DNA from: Sipunculus nudus
Taxonomy: Eukaryota > Annelida > Sipuncula > Golfingiida > Sipunculidae
Direction of reading: 5' to 3'
Length of the DNA: 64,000 nt
Assembly (NCBI GenBank): GCA_026874595.1
Contig: CM049310.1
Span: forward strand, 39,561,558 to 39,625,557
The notes beneath the pieces are model-generated. The model was not told where the DNA came from, did no database searches, and saw only the letters and a program-made list of their open reading frames with translations. The position numbers and the translations under genes were made by a program. This document shows, piece by piece, positions 45,352 to 55,289 of the stretch (position 1 is the first letter of the stretch; every line of letters begins with the position of its first letter).

Positions 45352-45388
45352 TGGATGGATGGATGGATGGATGGATGGATGGATGGAT
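45352..45388. repeat. (GGAT)n microsatellite
   Basis: About nine GGAT units. The duplicate at about 50,303-50,335 has eight. Confidence 0.9.
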
Positions 45389-45909
45389 AAAAAAACGGAA
45401 TGCATTTATATACATGTTCATGTAAAATTAAGGCAAATCGTTAAGTAATCTCTATGTATTTTTTTATGTAATCAAATAATTTCTTATTTAACGAGTGACT
45501 ACTATTAGGATCACAAGACAGAATCATGTCAGTGTTTTAGACTTATGTTCATATCATTTTCACACTTATAAAGGTGTTTATGTCTTTCCTGTTGATAAAG
45601 TGGGCAGTTATGGAAATAGTGGTGGATGTTGTCTGCTGAAAAGAAAAATAAACCTAACAACTTTAGGGGAACAACACCATAACCTGTGTTAACTGCTCAA
45701 AAACAAGGTTAATGATTACAAGATTGCACTAATACCTGAACACGTGGACTGGGCATTATAATTTTGATCGTCATTGAATCACTCCTATTTTGATAATTTT
45801 TGTTTATTTTCTCTGTTTCTTTACTTTCCCTTTTTCTGTTTTTTTCTTTCATTCCTTAAACTAACAACATCTGTATTGCCCAAAATATTCAGTTATTTAA
45901 TATATCACC

Positions 45910-46262
45910 TTTCTCTTTGAAGTATATTAAGATGAAGGACAGTTTGTAAAGAACAGAAAGTGAATTTGGACACCTCACCCAGTCACGCATCACTTCAGTC
46001 AAGCCGTTGAAGCCACTTTATGTCGTTTTAATTAACATCAAACATTGTTAGGTTCCCACATTAAACCCTAATCCTCACAGTGGACAAGCCATGGTCACGC
46101 CTGAATGGCGACGACGACCCCGCTCCCTTTGTTCTTTTAGGAGCAGTTAATGAGTAATCAACACACTGTTGTTTGTCCAGTATTCTTTGAAACATCGCGT
46201 CCTCATTGGCTGTATATGACAAACTCTTGCACTTCACAAGACGGTAGCCATCATATAAGAAA
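45910..46262 (+). promoter_or_regulatory. Promoter of F7
   Basis: CTTTGAAGTATATTAAGATG, CAGTCACGCATCACTTCAGT, a palindrome relic (CAAACATTGTTAG), CATGGTCACGCCTGAATGGC, GTTAATGAGTAATCAACAC, inverted CCAAT (46,205-46,209) and ATATAAG at 46,253-46,259. Confidence 0.7.
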
Positions 46263-46407
46263 GGCACAGGTCATTCCCCTTCAGATGATCTCAGAAGCTC
46301 AAGATATACAGCACGACAATACAGCAGAGTTGATATAACTAGCAGCTACCAAAAGAACTACACTGTACAGTCATATCATTAGGAAATCGAGTGTTCAGTG
46401 TGATAAT

Positions 46408-46991
46408 ATGGCAGCTCTACTCATGTCAGGTTGGTGCCATCCATTGCAGCAGACGATATCGGTCTCAAGGGATTACTGTCTCCGGGGTGACTCGCATTGT
46501 TACAATTCATTCAGTTATGAATATTACAGAGGCGAAATGGGACATTACTGTTACAGCCAAAACGAACCCATGGTGAACCTCAAGATGACGTCACATACAG
46601 AGCAGACGACAGAACCCTCCGTGCCGGTAGACCAGCCGCTCTCTGTCCAGGTCGGATCTGAGTATCACATAGATTACAGTAAATTCCCTGGACTTTTTGA
46701 AGAGGAGCGAGGACAGAGGGCGCCACAACCTGCTCTTCTTGTGAAGATGACATCGACAGAAGCGCAGCAGACGACGGACAGAGGCTGCCCTCTACCGGCA
46801 GATGTGACATCACACAGTCAACACGCTGTTTGTCTCGGCAGAATCCTGAGTTCAGTGAAAATGAGAGTGGTTGTGACTCATTGTCCTTGGAGGAAATTAT
46901 CTCACTCAGATCCTGGGAGGACTGTTTACCTGATATCAGTGTGGACTTGATCTGTGACCTGGACATAGGTCAGCACTATAGGGATTTATAA
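46408..46991 (+). pseudogene. F7, frameshifted YSKFPG family copy
   Basis: Opens with MAALLMSGWCHPLQQTI and is normal through YHIDYSKFPGL(F)EEERG and the EAQQTTDRGCPLPAD linker. One G is then missing (GCAGATGTGACATC where F8 has GCAGATGGTGACATC), so the frame shifts and ends at 46,950 with an unrelated tail. The proper acidic tail (SLEEIISLRSWEDCLPDIS...HYRDL) is intact in another frame to 46,991. The promoter looks intact. The AATAAA found after F4 is not present at the matching place. Pseudogene unless the missing base is an assembly error. Confidence 0.8.
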
Positions 46992-47228
46992 ACTGCTATT
47001 GATTATACGCAATGATAGCACATCTGTGATATTGCCCTGTGATATGTATAGACTGTTGATCTTTATGCCTGGACGTGTTAATACATTTAATGTATATCAT
47101 ATGATTTCTGTTATCATAATCTGTTGACAATATATATATGGTATTATATATATTTTATATCTTCAGATTTTTTCTCTGTGTGTGGGTCACAATTTCTGTA
47201 TCAGATTTGCGCGCCCGTGTGTATGTTT

Positions 47229-47283
<55 letters not shown>
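47229..47283. repeat. (GA)n microsatellite downstream of F7
   Basis: About 55 bases of GA dinucleotides with one AAA interruption near the start. Confidence 0.9.
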
Positions 47284-47284
<1 letters not shown>

Positions 47285-47429
47285 CCGGATCCGGGATCTG
47301 ATGAAAAGGAGAAGACTATTTAAAAAATGTTAGGGGGCCGGTCATTGGATGAATTTGGGATGAAAAGGGAACGATCTGGAATTATACTTCTCAGCCTTAA
47401 AAAAAATTATTTTTTTCTCAATAACTCCT

Positions 47430-47680
47430 GTACATTAAATTTAGCTCAGCTGACCATAATTCAAATATGATGATTTAAAATCTCTCCCGTCCGGCCGCCC
47501 GTCTATCTTTCCGTTACACAGTCTCATTTTCATGTCCTTAAACCTATCAATCTGAAATTCAACATACATTTAGATCATAGAGATAGAATTATTAATTCTA
47601 TCTACATGCCAAAAATATATATATTAAGCGAAGTTTCGAATGAAGGTGGAGGCGAAGGAACAAACAAGTGCAAAGGGGGC
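47430..47680 (+). repeat. Dispersed repeat, copy 2
   Basis: Begins TTAGCTCAGCTGACCATAAT and has CCGTCCGGCCGCCCGTCTAT. Counterpart of 25,800-26,040 and 52,410-52,660. Confidence 0.55.
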
Positions 47681-47689
47681 AGTGGTACT

Positions 47690-48355
47690 GTGATTTAGCC
47701 CACAGTGTTTTTACTCAGTAAAAAAAAACTTTACTTCTGCAGTACCGATTACTAAAAAAGTATTTCATCTTCCCAGTTACAACATACCCACATGTAAAAT
47801 ATATAAGACATATGAGAGCTTATATAATCGGAACCCATATTATTTTATTTATCTATTCCGTACACCTTTACCGTATAATAATTCCTCGTACTGTTACTGT
47901 ATTTTCGATCCATTTAAAAGTCACAAAGAATAAGCCAGTCTTGGAAGATTTTTCCAATTGATAGGCAGTAAATGGTATAAAAATTCAATACTAGTTAGAT
48001 GTAAGCATTGGGGTGGGGTGGATAATTAAAAGATATAGAAAGAGACATTTACTGAATGTGAAGGCCAAGGATGCTATAATCGTAATCACACACATTTGCA
48101 ACCTTACTTAGTTCAATTACATCTTATCCCCGATCAAGTCCACACACTGGGGTACAGGTACAATAGAGCTTACATGAACCACACCATAATCCATGTTAAC
48201 TGGTCAAGGAGGGCGAGGGGGGGGGGGGGGCAGTCACAAGGACTCATTTACACCTCAGAAAGTGGACTGATCATCCGGGAGCATAAAGAAGACACAGCTT
48301 GCTTTATTAATTACCTATAATTATAATTGCTAAAATTGAATCAGCCCTTCTGTTG
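47690..48355. other. No gene recognised
   Basis: Non-coding part of block A, matching about 52,680-53,340 closely. A G run lies at about 48,218-48,230. Confidence 0.55.
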
Positions 48356-48359
48356 TAAT

Positions 48360-48480
48360 AACTTAGTGTATGGCGTTACTCTTTGAAGTATACCAGGATG
48401 AAGGGTGGTATGATATCAACATAAAGTGGAGGTAGACTGCTTGACGGGTCACGCTTCAGTTCTGTCAAACTGAGAGAGAG
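48360..48480 (+). promoter_or_regulatory. Orphan distal upstream module, truncated
   Basis: CTTTGAAGTATACCAGGATG and GACGGGTCACGCTTCAGTTC, ending at TGTCAAACTG, where the full orphan at 53,345 continues with the CAAACACTGTTTAG segment. Confidence 0.5.
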
Positions 48481-48483
48481 AGG

Positions 48484-48904
48484 GTCTCGTTCGCACCCAT
48501 GCAGCGCTCTATACTGGGACTGACTGCTTCAAAGGTCCTGACGCTTCAAACCAGTCCATTTGCTAATAACAGGAAATAAGGATTCTCTGTCTGTTTGTCT
48601 GGATATTCAAAAGGTCTCGTTGAATGTAAATGAGATTTTTTTCAGGAAGATGGTCTTGATTGGTTAACTGCAAGTCGATCCGTGGATTGCGGAAAGGTTG
48701 TGCATCCTAGCTTTATATTAATTTATAATAAATTATTCAGTCCATTCTTTAATCGTTTTCATTATAAAAAAAACCTTTAAAAAATGTCATTATATCTATC
48801 CATTGTAACCAAACCTTTAAAAAGAAATAAATTAAACCAGTAGGATGTCTGTCGGTTTTATTTTACAGCAGCACGGTTATAATGTATCAAATCTTATTTC
48901 TCAC
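48484..48904 (+). repeat. R1 repeat, first copy (truncated by the duplication breakpoint)
   Basis: Matches 53,985-54,405: GGTCTCGTTCGCACCCATGC, CTGACTGCTTCAAAGGTCCT, GGAAGATGGTCTTGATTGGT. No reading frame is conserved between the copies. It ends abruptly after TTTCTCACG, where the second unit of the 4.95-kb duplication starts. Confidence 0.65.
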
Positions 48905-49141
48905 GTGGGATTTTATCTGTAATTGCTGAGTGTCCATGTCTCTGCTCTATTACACAATTTACCTGACGAAACTTCTCTTGAAGTTTTACCCGGAAAAGAC
49001 TTCACTGCCCTGTGCCAGTGGTCAATTGAATTATGGTACATACTACTCTATAGATTTGCGTGTTATGTTGATGAAAATAAATGTTTCATTTTACAGTTAA
49101 TTGATGACAAAACAATTAAACTTTTAAGACTTAGTCCTTGA
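48905..49141 (+). mobile_element. LINE ORF2 C-terminal fragment, duplicated half
   Basis: Copy of 43,957-44,193, including LSVHVSALLHNLPDETSLEV. It starts in mid-element because the duplication breakpoint cuts it. Confidence 0.55.
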
Positions 49142-49329
49142 GTTTTGAAATAGCTATTCAGGCTACAGAAACAACAAACCAGAAGAAATATTCTTTCTTT
49201 TATAAGTAAGAATATGAAACCCTTCTATGGTTTAGGGATTTTGGTGTGGTAATGAAAAATTATTCCGTATTAAAATTCGTCGATACACGTCCCCTTTCCA
49301 TAAGTCGCTCCGCAGATAGATTCTAGCTT

Positions 49330-50104
49330 TAACGCTGTGCTCGGTGTACTTTCACGTTGCATCCCCGTGCCCGTATCGAATCTGATAAGTTTCCTTCTCC
49401 CTGCTCATTATTAGAACTGCCATTTTGCGTGCACACACAAAAAAATGTAGTCACATGTCGCATGTCAAGATTACGATTATTGTTACAATTATGACAATAA
49501 TTATGAAACCTGAAACTGAGAGTATTTCGACGGATGTTACATACATATGTCAGGTAGAATGATTTTTAAAAATTATAAAGTGTGGGCTGAAGAAATGTAG
49601 AAATTAGCCCAAACTATACAAACCTACATGCCTTTAAAAAATTGTGTAAGATTGAAGAGTATCTGAATTCTCAGGTCACTAAAAAAAAAAAAAAACAGAA
49701 GAAAGTATCTGTGAAATTTGCGATTTTAATCAAATAGAAATGCATTTAATTTTTTATATGAAGGTAACGCGTACATGATTGCAAACAGAAGTAATGTTCG
49801 AAAACATACAGATAAAATGTCCTTACTTTGCTTCTATGGATGACTCGAGTAAGTTTATAATCTAACGACACATGAATATAAATTAATATCACGTTAGATA
49901 TTCGGCATAATGCCGTTCTGTTTGGGGAATATACAGAGAAAAGGAACACTCACAGACTCAGGAACCACAATTTATTAATTTTCTTAAGACACCCGGGCTA
50001 CCTATGGTACTAATCCTTTTATCACACACCTGAGATGTAAACGAACCCAACACCTGGAACACAGCAACAATTGCTATTAATATTTTTAGAACAATATACG
50101 TCAT
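49330..50104 (-). pseudogene. Decayed copy of the secreted peptide gene (second)
   Basis: Almost identical to the decayed copy at 44,380-45,153: the same lost donor, the same Cys-to-Tyr change in exon 2 and the same exon 3 deletion. The damage therefore predates the 4.95-kb duplication. Confidence 0.45.
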
Positions 50105-50889
50105 GGCACAAATTGCTTGGAACTGAGCACGAGCACAGCTCATTGGCATTTGTTTCGTTTACAATAATATGACCAAGTAATGGAGCAAAGATAATTGCGT
50201 GTGTCATTGAAGAACAGGATAAAGGAAATAAAGACAGGAATGTGAGAAATTAGTCTGATATAATAAAGGAAGTACAGAATCTAAAGGGAAAGCAGGTTAG
50301 TATGGATGGATGGATGGATGGATGGATGGATGGATAAAAAAACGGAATGCATTTATATACATATTCATGTAAAATTAAGGCAAATCGTTAAGTAATCTCT
50401 ATGTATTTTTTATGTAATCAAATAATTTCTTATTTAACGAGTGACTCCTATTAGGATCACAAGACAGAATCATGTCAGTGTTTTAGACTTATGTTCATAT
50501 CATTTTCACACTTATAAAGGTGTTTATGTCTTTCCTGTTGATAAAGTGGGCAGGTATGGAAATAGTGGTGGATGTCGTCTGCTGAAAAGAAAAATAAACC
50601 TAAAAACTTTAGGGGAACAACACCATAACCTGTGTTAACTGCTCAAAAACAAGGTTAATGATTACAAGATTGCACTAATACCTGAACACGTGGACTGGGC
50701 ATTATAATTTTGATCGTCATTGAATCACTCCTATTTTGATAATTTTTGTTTATTTTCTCTATTTCTTTACTATCCCTTTTTATGTTTTTTTTTTCTTTCA
50801 TTCCTTAAACTAACAACATCCGTATTGCCCAAAATATTCAGTTATTTCATATTTTCAATTAAATATGATGATGGGTAATTTAATATATC

Positions 50890-51245
50890 ACCTTTCTCTT
50901 TGAAGTATATTAAGATGAAGGACAGTTTGTAAAGAACAGAAAGTGAATTTGGACACCTTACCCAGTCACGCACCACTTCAGTCAAGCCGTTGAAGCCACT
51001 TTATGTCGTTTTAATTAACATCAAACAGTGTTTGGTTCCCACATTAAACCCTCGTCCTCACAGTGGACAAGCCATGGTCACGCCTGAATGGCGACGACGA
51101 CCCCGCTCTCTTTGTTCTTTTAGGAGCAGTTAATGAGTAATCAACACACTGTTGTTTGTCCAGTGTTCTTTGAAACATCGCGTCCTCATTGGCTGTATAT
51201 GACAAACTCTTGCACTTCACAAGACGGTAGCCATCATATAAGAAA
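50890..51245 (+). promoter_or_regulatory. Promoter of F8
   Basis: CTTTGAAGTATATTAAGATG, CAGTCACGCACCACTTCAGT, palindrome with a central G (CAAACAGTGTTTG), CATGGTCACGCCTGAATGGC, GTTAATGAGTAATCAACAC, inverted CCAAT (51,188-51,192) and ATATAAG at 51,236-51,242. Confidence 0.75.
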
Positions 51246-51390
51246 GGCCCAGGTCATTCCCCTTCAGATGATCACAGGAGCTCAAAATATACAGCACGAC
51301 AATACAGCAGAGTTGATATAACTAGCAGCTACCAAAAGAACTACACTGTACAGTCATATCATTAGGAAATCGAGTGTTCAGTGTGATAAT

Positions 51391-51975
51391 ATGGCAGCTC
51401 TACTCATGTCAGGTTGGTGCCATCCATTGCAGCAGACGATATCGGTCTCAAGGGATAACTTTCTTCAGGGTGACTCGCATTGTTACAACTCATACAGTTA
51501 TGAAGATTACGGAGGCGGCATGGACCACTACTGTTACAGCCAATACGAACCTATGGTGAACCTCAAGATGACGTCACATACAGAGCGGACAGCAGAACCC
51601 TCCGTGCCGGTAGACCAGCCGCTCTCTGTCCAGGTCGGATTTGAGTATCACATAGATTACAGTAAATTCCCTGGACTTCTTGAAGAGGAGCGAGGACAGA
51701 GGGCGCCACAACCTGCTCTTCTTGTGAAGATGACATCGATAGAACCGCAGCAGACGACGGACAGAGGCTGCCCTCTACCGGCAGATGGTGACATCACACA
51801 GTCAACACGCTTTTTGTCTCGGCAGAATCCTGAGTTCAGTGAAAATGAGAGTGATTGTGACTCATTGTCCTTGGAGGAAATTATCTCACTCAGATCCTGG
51901 GAGGACTGTTTACCTGATATCAGTGTGGACTTGATCTGTGACCTGGACATAGGTCAGCACTATAGGGATTTATAA
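51391..51975 (+). CDS. F8, intact single-module YSKFPG family protein
   Basis: 194 residues, the same layout as F4: MAALLMSGWCHPLQQTI, Tyr/Gly-rich NSYSYEDYGGGMDHYCYSQY, the YHIDYSKFPGLLEEERG core, a QQTTDRGCPLPADGDITQST linker and the acidic tail SLSLEEIISLRSWEDCLPDI...HYRDL. The flanks and both ends match F7, its duplication partner, but about 51,468-51,600 matches F2 instead, including TERTAEPSV. This points to gene conversion from an F2-like copy. Promoter intact; no AATAAA at the F4 position. Function unknown. Confidence 0.85.
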   Translation: MAALLMSGWCHPLQQTISVSRDNFLQGDSHCYNSYSYEDYGGGMDHYCYSQYEPMVNLKMTSHTERTAEPSVPVDQPLSVQVGFEYHIDYSKFPGLLEEERGQRAPQPALLVKMTSIEPQQTTDRGCPLPADGDITQSTRFLSRQNPEFSENESDCDSLSLEEIISLRSWEDCLPDISVDLICDLDIGQHYRDL

Positions 51976-52209
51976 ACTGCTATTGATTATACGCAATGAT
52001 AGCACATCTGTGATATTGCCCTGTGATATGTATAGACTGTTGATCTTTATGCCAGGACGTGTTAATACATTTAATGTATATCTTATGATTTCTGTTATCA
52101 TAATCTGTTGACAATATATTATGGTATTATATACATTTTATATCACCAGATTTTTTCTCTGTGTGTGTGTCACAATTTCTGTATCAGATTTGCGCGCCCG
52201 TGTGTATGT

Positions 52210-52252
<43 letters not shown>
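52210..52252. repeat. (GA)n microsatellite downstream of F8
   Basis: About 43 bases of GA dinucleotides. Confidence 0.9.
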
Positions 52253-52256
<4 letters not shown>

Positions 52257-52409
52257 CGGATCCGGGATCTGATGAAAAGGAGAAGACTATTTAAAAATGT
52301 TAGGGGGCCGGTCATTGGATGAATTTGGGATGAAAAGGGAACGATCTGGAATTATCCTTCTCAGCCTTAAAAAAAAATTATTTTTTTCTCAATAACTCCT
52401 GTACATTAA

Positions 52410-52660
52410 ATTTAGCTCAGCTGACCATAATTCAAATATGATGATTTAAAATCTCTCCCGTCCTGGCCGCCCGTCTATCTTTCCGTTACACAGTCTCATT
52501 TTCATGTCCTTTGACCTATCAATCTGAAATTCAACATACATTTAGATCATAGAGATAGAATTATTAATTCTATCTACATGCCAAATATATATATATATAT
52601 ATATTTAGCGAAGTTTCGAATGAAGGTGGAGGCGAAGGAACAAACAAGCGCAAAGGGGGC
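52410..52660 (+). repeat. Dispersed repeat, copy 3
   Basis: Counterpart of 47,430-47,680, with TTAGCTCAGCTGACCATAAT and a TA run at about 52,587-52,604. Confidence 0.55.
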
Positions 52661-53340
52661 AGTGGTACTGTGATTTAGCCCACAGTGCGTTTACTCAGTA
52701 AAAAAATCTTTACTTCTGCAGTACCGATTACTAAAAAAGTATTTCATCTTCCCAGTTACAACATACCCACATGTAAAATATATAAGACATATGAGAGCTT
52801 ATATAATCGGAACCCATATTATTTTATTTATAATTATTCCGTACACCTTTACCGTATAATAATTCCTCGTACTGTTACTGTATTTTCGATCCATTTAAAA
52901 GTCACAAAGAATAAGCCAGTCTTGTTGAAGATTTTTCCAATTGATAGGCAGTAAATGGTATAAAAATTCAATACTAGTTAGATGTAAGCATTGGGGTGGG
53001 ATGGATAATTAATATATATAGAAAGAGACATTGACTGAATGTGAAGGCCAAGGATGCTATAATCGTAATCACACACATTTTCAACCTTAATTAGTTCAAT
53101 TACATCTCATCCCCGATCAAGTCCACACTCTGGGGTACAGGTACAATAGAGCTTACATGATCAACCGGAACCACACCATAATCCATGTAAACTGGTCAAG
53201 GAGGGCGAGGGGGGAGGAGGGGGGGGGGCAGTCACAAGGACTCATTTACACCTCAGAAAGTGGACTGATCATCCGGGAGCATAAAGGAGACACAGCTTGC
53301 TTTATTAATTACCTTTAATTATAATTGTTAAAATTGAATC
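52660..53340. other. No gene recognised
   Basis: Non-coding block A sequence matching 47,690-48,355. The 89-codon frame at 52,685 is not conserved in the F4 block. Confidence 0.5.
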
Positions 53341-53344
53341 AGCC

Positions 53345-53590
53345 CTTCTAATGTGATAACTTAGTGTATGGCTTTACTCTTTGAAGTATACCAGGATGAA
53401 GGGTGGTTTGATATCAACATAAAGTGGAGGTAGACTGCTTGACGGGTCACGCTTCAGTTCTGTCAAACTGTAAGTCTTTGATTATGTTATTATCTATTTA
53501 TGAACATCAAACACTGTTTAGCTCCTAAGAGTATCCATTGGGTCGGGTCCTCATATTGGACAGGTTATGGTCACGCCTGTATAGCTACCG
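53345..53590 (+). promoter_or_regulatory. Orphan distal upstream module, full length
   Basis: CTTTGAAGTATACCAGGATG, GACGGGTCACGCTTCAGTTC, ATCAAACACTGTTTAGCTCC and TTATGGTCACGCCTGTATAG. The GTTAATGAG, CCAAT and TATA parts are missing. Confidence 0.55.
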
Positions 53591-53599
53591 GTGGTGATG

Positions 53600-53919
53600 G
53601 GTGTGGGGGGGGGGGGGTGTATTGGGTTTCCGTCTCAGAAAGAAAATTTGATCATATAATGAAGTGTAAACTATCCGATGTTATAAATAGCATATGAATT
53701 GATGCATTTTTTAAAATTATATTTATATTATTGTATTTAATATATATTAAATTATATGAAATTATATTCTAACATAAATACCAAATACCCATTTTGAAGT
53801 GACACTGCGAGAAGCACAGAAATAATAACAGCTTATTGTATGATGTTAAAATAAGTACTTCCCCTTCCAATCAAGAGAGGGAGTTGCAACCCAGGCTGCT
53901 CTGTCCACCTGGACCTGGC

Positions 53920-53958
<39 letters not shown>

Positions 53959-53980
53959 AGCGCAGTGCGTTTGTAGTTTA
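53600..53980. other. No gene recognised
   Basis: AT-rich sequence with a G run near 53,605 and a GA/G tract at about 53,920-53,960. Confidence 0.5.
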
Positions 53981-53984
53981 CAGA

Positions 53985-54405
53985 AAGGGTCTCGTTCGCA
54001 CCCATGCAGCGCTCTTTACTGGGACTGACTGCTTCAAAGGTCCTGACGCTTCAAACCAGTCCATTTGCTAATAACAGGAAATAAGGATTCTCTGTCTGTT
54101 TGTCTGGATATTCAAGAGGTCTCGTTGAATGTTAATGAGATTTTTTTTCAGGAAGATGGTCTTGATTGGTTTACTGCAAGTCGATCCGTGGATTGCGGAA
54201 AGGTTGTGCATCCTAGCTTTATATTAATTTATATAAAAAAGTTATTCAGTCCATTCTTTATTCGTTATCATTATCAAAAGAGCAAAAAAAATGTCATCAT
54301 ATCTATCCATTGTAACCAAACCTTTAAAAAGAAACCAGTAGGATGTCTGTCGGTTTTATTTTACAGCAGCACGGTTATAATGCATCAAATCTTATTTCTC
54401 ACGGG
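53985..54405 (+). repeat. R1 repeat, second copy
   Basis: Counterpart of 48,484-48,904. The 168-codon frame covering it is not kept in the other copy, so it is not called a gene. Confidence 0.65.
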
Positions 54406-54730
54406 CGCTCACATGCTGAATATAAGATTAATTCTTATTATTTCCGAAAGGATAGAATGTTATTTAGTGCATTTGGTTTTACTTGTCGGTCTCTGTGGAA
54501 GTTATACTCATCAATATTATAGGTCATACAATACAAAGGGTAATGTTAGGATTCTAGTGTTGATACCATAAACTGGGAAACATGTGTTGCGGTTATCTGT
54601 CATATTTTTTGCACTTAGTTGCTCGCTCCCTTTATTCCTCTCTCACACACACATACACACACTCATACAGAAGAGGACCATTTAACAAACAAACTATCAA
54701 AGGTATAATATATATATACTTATGTATATA
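54405..54730. other. Non-coding block A segment downstream of F9
   Basis: Aligns with about 26,930-27,270 downstream of F5 (CTGAATATAAGATTAA, TGCATTTGGTTTTACTTGTC, ACATGTGTTGCGGTT). No gene. Confidence 0.6.
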
Positions 54731-54732
54731 TG

Positions 54733-54738
54733 TTTATT
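54733..54738 (-). terminator. Poly(A) signal of F9
   Basis: AATAAA on the minus strand about 150 bases past the F9 stop. Confidence 0.4.
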
Positions 54739-54886
54739 ATAAAAGGCACAACAATTAGTAATAAAAAATATTACTACTAAATAAATAAAAAATCACTCTG
54801 CTGTACCTCATTTATGTATTTATCACAGAATTAAAAGTGAAATATCACAGATAGTATCACAGATTAGCGGTCCATGTTTAAAGTTA

Positions 54887-55268
54887 TCAATTGCACATGT
54901 CTCTCTGAGATAGACCAAAGTCGAGGTCACAGATCAGGTTTCCACTGATATTAGGTAAACAGTCCTCCCAGGATCTGAGCGAGATGATTTCCTCCAAGGA
55001 CAAAGGACTATCACGGATGGATTGGTTTGGTTCAGTCGAACAGCAGTTGATCTGTGTGGTATTCTCATCTATCGGTAGAGGGCAGCCTCTGTCTGTCGTC
55101 TGCTGCGCTTCTGTCGTTGTCATCTTCACAAAAAGATCCTCGCTCCTCTTCAAGAAGTCCAGGGAATTTACTGTAATCTATGTGATACTCTGATCCGACC
55201 TGGATGGAGAGCGGCTTGTCTACCTGCACGGAGGGTTCTGTCGTCTGCTCTGTATGTGACGTCATCTT
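54887..55268 (-). pseudogene. F9, YSKFPG family copy lacking its 5-prime part
   Basis: Family homology starts at about codon 60 (MTSHTEQTTEPSV, near 55,265) and runs through the YHIDYSKFPGLLEEERG core. About 20 bases coding QRAPQPAL are then deleted, which shifts the frame. The rest (EAQQTTDRGCPLP, SLEEIISLRSWEDCLP, SQRDMCN) ends at 54,887. Upstream of 55,268 the expected N-terminal codons and promoter are replaced by the 106-bp minisatellite. The closest relative is F5 (shared QRDMC end and DSPLSLEEI). Confidence 0.8.
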
Positions 55269-55289
55269 TAGGGGCTACCTCCATGTCCC

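Larger units (their letters stand above)
43957..48904 (+). repeat. Recent tandem duplication, left unit (about 4.95 kb)
   Basis: Nearly identical to the sequence starting at 48,905, offset 4,948-4,983 bases. The first 2 kb differ only by a few single bases and run lengths. It contains the second half of the LINE fragment, a decayed peptide gene, F7 and the orphan module. Confidence 0.85.
48905..53340 (+). repeat. Recent tandem duplication, right unit
   Basis: Second copy of 43,957 onward, containing the LINE fragment half (48,905-49,141), the second decayed peptide gene, F8, a dispersed repeat and the following non-coding segment. Confidence 0.85.

Noticed and set aside
54065-54571. 168-codon frame over repeat R1
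   Set aside because: Not open in the R1 copy at 48.5 kb; hydrophobic composition from AT-rich DNA.
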